A DNA stretch of 8,801 nucleotides, taken from NCBI GenBank assembly GCA_003021915.1, contig PXOY01000041.1, forward strand, positions 1-8,801. The letters are read 5' to 3'. Shown here one piece after another: positions 6,129 through 8,801 of the stretch. This DNA comes from Parcubacteria group bacterium SW_4_49_11. GTDB taxonomy: Bacteria > Patescibacteriota > Minisyncoccia > SW-4-49-11. Both the position numbers and the translations under genes were made by a program. How positions within the stretch are numbered: position 1 is the stretch's first letter; every line of letters begins with the position of its first letter. A model generated the notes under the pieces. It was given only the letters and a program-made list of their open reading frames with translations. It made no database searches and was not told the DNA's origin.

Positions 6129-6280
6129 ATCTCAAAATTTTTATATTCACCATATATCTCGGGATACGGCTTCTATGAACGAACCGGGGCTATGGGTGGG
6201 TAGGCATTGTGTAGTGAATATAAGCCGTATCCCGAGATTATGCCCGTACTTCACAGTAACCGAACGTATATTTTTGAGAT
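6129..6280. repeat. Nested inverted repeat between valS and the unknown gene
   Basis: Inner arms 6156-6172 and 6222-6238 are 17-bp perfect complements (ATCTCGGGATACGGCTT on the left). Pairing resumes for three bases (6174-6176 with 6218-6220) after one mismatch, and the loop is 41 nt. Outer arms ATCTCAAAA (6129-6137) and TTTTGAGAT (6272-6280) are 9-bp perfect complements, nearly concentric with the inner pair. The structure fills most of the 253-bp gap. It is not followed directly by a T-run on either strand, so it does not look like an ordinary terminator. A small non-autonomous mobile repeat or a structured RNA are both possible. Confidence 0.7.
6147..6179. repeat. 33-bp direct repeat, copy downstream of valS
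   Basis: This 33-bp stretch (TCACCATATATCTCGGG and on) matches 8769-8801 at 32 of 33 positions in the same orientation, with A6164 replaced by G8786. It contains the left inner arm of the nested dyad. The two copies bracket valS at a distance of about 2.6 kb. Confidence 0.9.
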
Positions 6281-6288
6281 GATGACGT

Positions 6289-8670
6289 CTAGGTAAGAGT
6301 AAGTGTTTTGACGCGTACGGCTCGTTCAATAAATGGTTTGTACCGGCTTAATACGTCCGGTCCTTCGTAGCTAAATTCTTCCAGTTCTTTGCCCAATGGT
6401 ATTTCGTTTTGTGATTTGTACCGTCGCACCGCTTCAATAGCTTCTAATACATGACTAAACTCGGCCAAAAATTCGGAAGAGGTGGTTAAGGATTCATCTA
6501 CAACAGGCCATTCGGTGCGATGAATACTGACCTCACCTTCTCGGTGGCGGAATAAACTCTGATAGATTTCTTCGGTGATATATGGCATGACGGGCGCGTA
6601 GAGCTTGGTGATGTCTCTGAGTACGATATAGAGCACCTGACGTGCCGCGTCACGGGACGCTTCGCCTTCGTCGCCGCTCTTATCATAGAGGCGGTGTTTG
6701 ATGAATTCCATATAGTTATCAGTGAGATAGTGCCAAAAGAAATCATCCATCGCGGAGCGGGCTTTAAAGTACTCGTATTCCTCAAAGGCTTGGGTTACCG
6801 TGGTAATGGTTTGGTTGAGATGATGAAGGATCCAGCGGTCTTCGCTTGCGGGCGTTTCCGGAAGCGTTCCTTGTTGCTCGGGAGCGAGGTGACTGACGTG
6901 CATATCGGCGAACTTGGCCACGTTAAAGAGCTTGGTGACCGTTTTCTTACCTTTTTTAACCACTTCTTCGCTGTATCTGAGGTTCTCGCCGAGGTTTGCG
7001 CCCGTGGCCCAGTAGCGCAGTGCATCCGCGCCGTACTCGGCCATAATCTCGTGCGGATCGGTGAAGTTTTGGAGCCGTTTGGAAATTTTGCGGCCTTCGC
7101 TGTCGAGGCCTTGCCCTGAAATCATAGCGTCCCGAAAGGGCAGAATATCGTGATGATAGTACGATTTGGTGACGGTGTAGAAAAGCCACGTACGAATAAT
7201 ATCAAGACCTTGCGGCCGAAGCGTCATAGGGTACAGCCGAGAGCTTACGTCTTCGTCTTGTACGAGCCCCGAAGCAATCAGCGGTGAGACGGACGAGGTC
7301 ATCCAGGTGTCCATAACATCCGGATTGGCCGTTACCTCTTCCGGCTTGTATCCGCGCGGAGTGTCCTCGGTCGGATCGACGGGAAGTTCGTCTTCTTCGG
7401 GTACGATAACCTCCCCGGTCTCGACGTGATACCAGACCGGCAACGGCACCCCAAAGTAGCGCTGACGGGAAATACACCAGTCCCACTTCAGAGACTCCAC
7501 CCAGTCTTGATACGCTTGGAACATTTTTTCGGGGTACCAATTCAGTTTGCGTCCTTGCGCGAGCAGTTCCTCTTTATAGTCAAGCACACGCACGAACCAT
7601 TGGTCAGTCATGACAAATTCGGCCGGCCGGCCACTACGGTCACTGACCTGCACCACGTGCGTAATTTCTTCCTGATTTTGGAGCACGCCGGCTTCGCGGA
7701 GATCTTCGAGAATGGTATCTCTGAGGGTATGAATATCCATGCCCTGGTACGGACCACCCGTTTCGTTGACGGTTCCGCCCTCGTCAATCAGACATCGCGT
7801 CTCCAGATTGTGCCGTTTCCATTTATCAATGTCTTCGGTATCTCCCCACGTACAGACCATCATGAGGCCGGTTCCGTACTCCATGTTCACCGCCTCGTCC
7901 GGTTTGATTTCCACCTCGTGTTCGGTGATCGGGACAATCGCTTTCTGTCCGTTCAGGTGCTGATATCGTTCGTCTTCGGGGTTATAGAACAGTGCGACAC
8001 AGGCCGGAATCAATTCGGGGCGCGTGGTGGAAATTACGAGCGGAGTGCCATCCTGTGCCTTAAACTCGATGTCGTTGAGGGTACCCTCTTCTTCCTTTTC
8101 ATCGAGGTCGGTTTGGGCAAGCGCGGTCTGAAATTCCGTGTCCCAAATAATCGGCTCCTTACGTTCGACAACCAGCCCTTTCTGATAGAGATCGATGAAT
8201 GACCACTGAGAGTTTTTGGTGGCGTATGGCGCGATGGTGCTGTAGGTGTAGTTCCAATCAACCGAAATACCGAGGCGATCCCATAGCTCGCGATACGTCT
8301 GAATACCTTGCTCCGTCTCTTCCAGGCATTTGGCAATAAAATCCGAACGATTGATGGAATTTTTATCGAGATTATACTTTTGCTCCACGAACTTTTCGGT
8401 CGGGAGGCCGTTGTCGTCAAACCCCATGGGGTAATACACGTTGTAGCCCTGCATGCGCTTGTACCGAACTACAAACTCCGCCTGGGAATAGCTCATAATG
8501 TGCCCGGAGTGCAGATGATCCGCATTGACGTACGGGGGCGGCGTATCGACCGAGTAGATCGGTTTATCCGAATGGGGGTCGAAGGCATACACCTGATGTT
8601 CATGCCAAAAGTCTCGCCAGTGTTGTTCGCGCTCGGTAATCGGATATTTTTTTGCGATGGTGCCACCCAT
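6289..8670 (-). CDS. valS: Valine--tRNA ligase, archaeal/Rickettsia-like short type
   Basis: This class Ia synthetase charges tRNA-Val in the cytoplasm. The 793-residue protein has HSGH (54-57) as its HIGH motif and FDDNGLPTE (84-92), typical of archaeal-type ValRS. The CP1 editing domain, which clears Thr-tRNA-Val, lies at about 175-345 with WDTEFQTALAQ (176-186), STTRPE (214-219) and YGTGLMMVCTWGDTED (265-280). SLKWDWCISRQRYFGVPLPVW (393-413 region) and DTWMTSSVSPLI (454-465) are further landmarks. The KMSKS loop reads KISKR (528-532), which keeps both lysines. The anticodon-binding region starts near DRWILHHLNQ (611-620). The C-terminal coiled-coil arm of ordinary bacterial ValRS is absent, as in the archaeal type. 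An in-frame TAA lies 9 bp before ATG 8670 with no other start between, which fixes the start. The only upstream purine run, AGGAAAG, is too far (13 nt) to be a good ribosome site. No terminator follows; the nested dyad does. Confidence 0.96.
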   Translation of the reverse strand: MGGTIAKKYPITEREQHWRDFWHEHQVYAFDPHSDKPIYSVDTPPPYVNADHLHSGHIMSYSQAEFVVRYKRMQGYNVYYPMGFDDNGLPTEKFVEQKYNLDKNSINRSDFIAKCLEETEQGIQTYRELWDRLGISVDWNYTYSTIAPYATKNSQWSFIDLYQKGLVVERKEPIIWDTEFQTALAQTDLDEKEEEGTLNDIEFKAQDGTPLVISTTRPELIPACVALFYNPEDERYQHLNGQKAIVPITEHEVEIKPDEAVNMEYGTGLMMVCTWGDTEDIDKWKRHNLETRCLIDEGGTVNETGGPYQGMDIHTLRDTILEDLREAGVLQNQEEITHVVQVSDRSGRPAEFVMTDQWFVRVLDYKEELLAQGRKLNWYPEKMFQAYQDWVESLKWDWCISRQRYFGVPLPVWYHVETGEVIVPEEDELPVDPTEDTPRGYKPEEVTANPDVMDTWMTSSVSPLIASGLVQDEDVSSRLYPMTLRPQGLDIIRTWLFYTVTKSYYHHDILPFRDAMISGQGLDSEGRKISKRLQNFTDPHEIMAEYGADALRYWATGANLGENLRYSEEVVKKGKKTVTKLFNVAKFADMHVSHLAPEQQGTLPETPASEDRWILHHLNQTITTVTQAFEEYEYFKARSAMDDFFWHYLTDNYMEFIKHRLYDKSGDEGEASRDAARQVLYIVLRDITKLYAPVMPYITEEIYQSLFRHREGEVSIHRTEWPVVDESLTTSSEFLAEFSHVLEAIEAVRRYKSQNEIPLGKELEEFSYEGPDVLSRYKPFIERAVRVKTLTLT

Positions 8671-8703
8671 ACACGTAAGTTATCTTTCCTGAAGGATACG
8701 GGC

Positions 8704-8712
8704 AATGTAGCA
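8704..8712 (-). promoter_or_regulatory. Extended -10 promoter of valS
   Basis: On the minus strand TGC-TACATT (8712-8704) lies in TATATGCTACATT and matches the slipin promoter over 11 bases (TATGCTACATT). The 17-bp -35 position reads TTTCTT, a poor match. A start near 8697 would leave a leader of about 27 nt, so the 33-bp repeat at 8769-8801 would lie upstream of, not in, the message. Confidence 0.5.
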
Positions 8713-8768
8713 TATATGAGCGGGAGAAGAAAAGAGAAGACGAGAGGCCATTCCAGCATTCTTAATAC

Positions 8769-8801
8769 TCACCATATATCTCGGGGTACGGCTTCTATGA
8801 A
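8769..8801. repeat. 33-bp direct repeat, copy upstream of valS (cut by the window edge)
   Basis: This copy matches 6147-6179 at 32 of 33 bases and continues to the last base of the window, so its full length is unknown. The sequence just inside it (8740-8768) does not carry the outer arm ATCTCAAAA seen beside the other copy. The inverted partner, if present, would lie beyond 8801. Confidence 0.9.

Noticed and set aside
7426..8202. 258-codon plus-strand open frame inside valS
   Set aside because: The valS frame carries all expected synthetase motifs across this stretch; the opposite frame has no recognisable domain or ribosome site.
8655..8670. T-box-like core GGGTGGCACC at the valS start on the minus strand
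   Set aside because: It matches ten bases of the T-box consensus but lies inside the coding sequence (Met-Gly-Gly-Thr). No specifier stem or terminator is present and the predicted leader is only about 27 nt, so a chance match is likelier.

Overview
The window looks like bacterial chromosome of balanced base composition. It carries six protein genes: slipin (-), ileS (+), alpha/beta hydrolase (-), PlsC-like acyltransferase (-), a 124-residue unknown protein (-) and valS (-). The two aminoacyl-tRNA synthetases give the best hint of origin. ValRS is of the short archaeal/Rickettsia-like type and IleRS looks like the eukaryote-like type II. Compact genes, mostly without Shine-Dalgarno sequences, would fit a Patescibacteria/CPR lineage, possibly Saccharibacteria-like. 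That placement is inference and would need a tree. All six stop codons are TAA or TAG.

Layout. Positions 1-76 hold no recognisable gene. A slipin-type SPFH membrane protein (77-862, -) diverges from ileS (1127-4057, +) across a 264-bp region with a promoter for each gene and a dyad in the ileS leader. ileS converges on an alpha/beta hydrolase (4086-4790, -) with a 28-bp gap and no visible terminator. Upstream of the hydrolase is a PlsC-like acyltransferase (4843-5529, -). Between these two lies a compact hairpin terminator that overlaps the hydrolase promoter. A strong terminator (5620-5647) separates the acyltransferase from the unknown gene (5661-6035, -). A roughly 150-bp region of nested inverted repeats (6129-6280) separates that gene from valS (6289-8670, -).

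How the genes relate. IleRS and ValRS are the two editing class Ia synthetases for branched aliphatic amino acids. They lie about 2.2 kb apart, facing each other on opposite strands, and are not an operon. Slipin, hydrolase and acyltransferase all suggest membrane or lipid work, but each appears to have its own promoter.

Most unusual signal. A 33-bp sequence occurs in the same orientation just beyond both ends of valS (6147-6179 and 8769-8801, one mismatch). The copy downstream of valS also has an inverted partner that makes a 17-bp perfect stem, nested inside a second 9-bp dyad. The other copy is cut by the window edge. It may be a small non-autonomous repeat, a structured RNA or a shared control element; the sequence alone does not decide. 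No CRISPR array, insertion sequence, transposase, rRNA or tRNA gene was seen.
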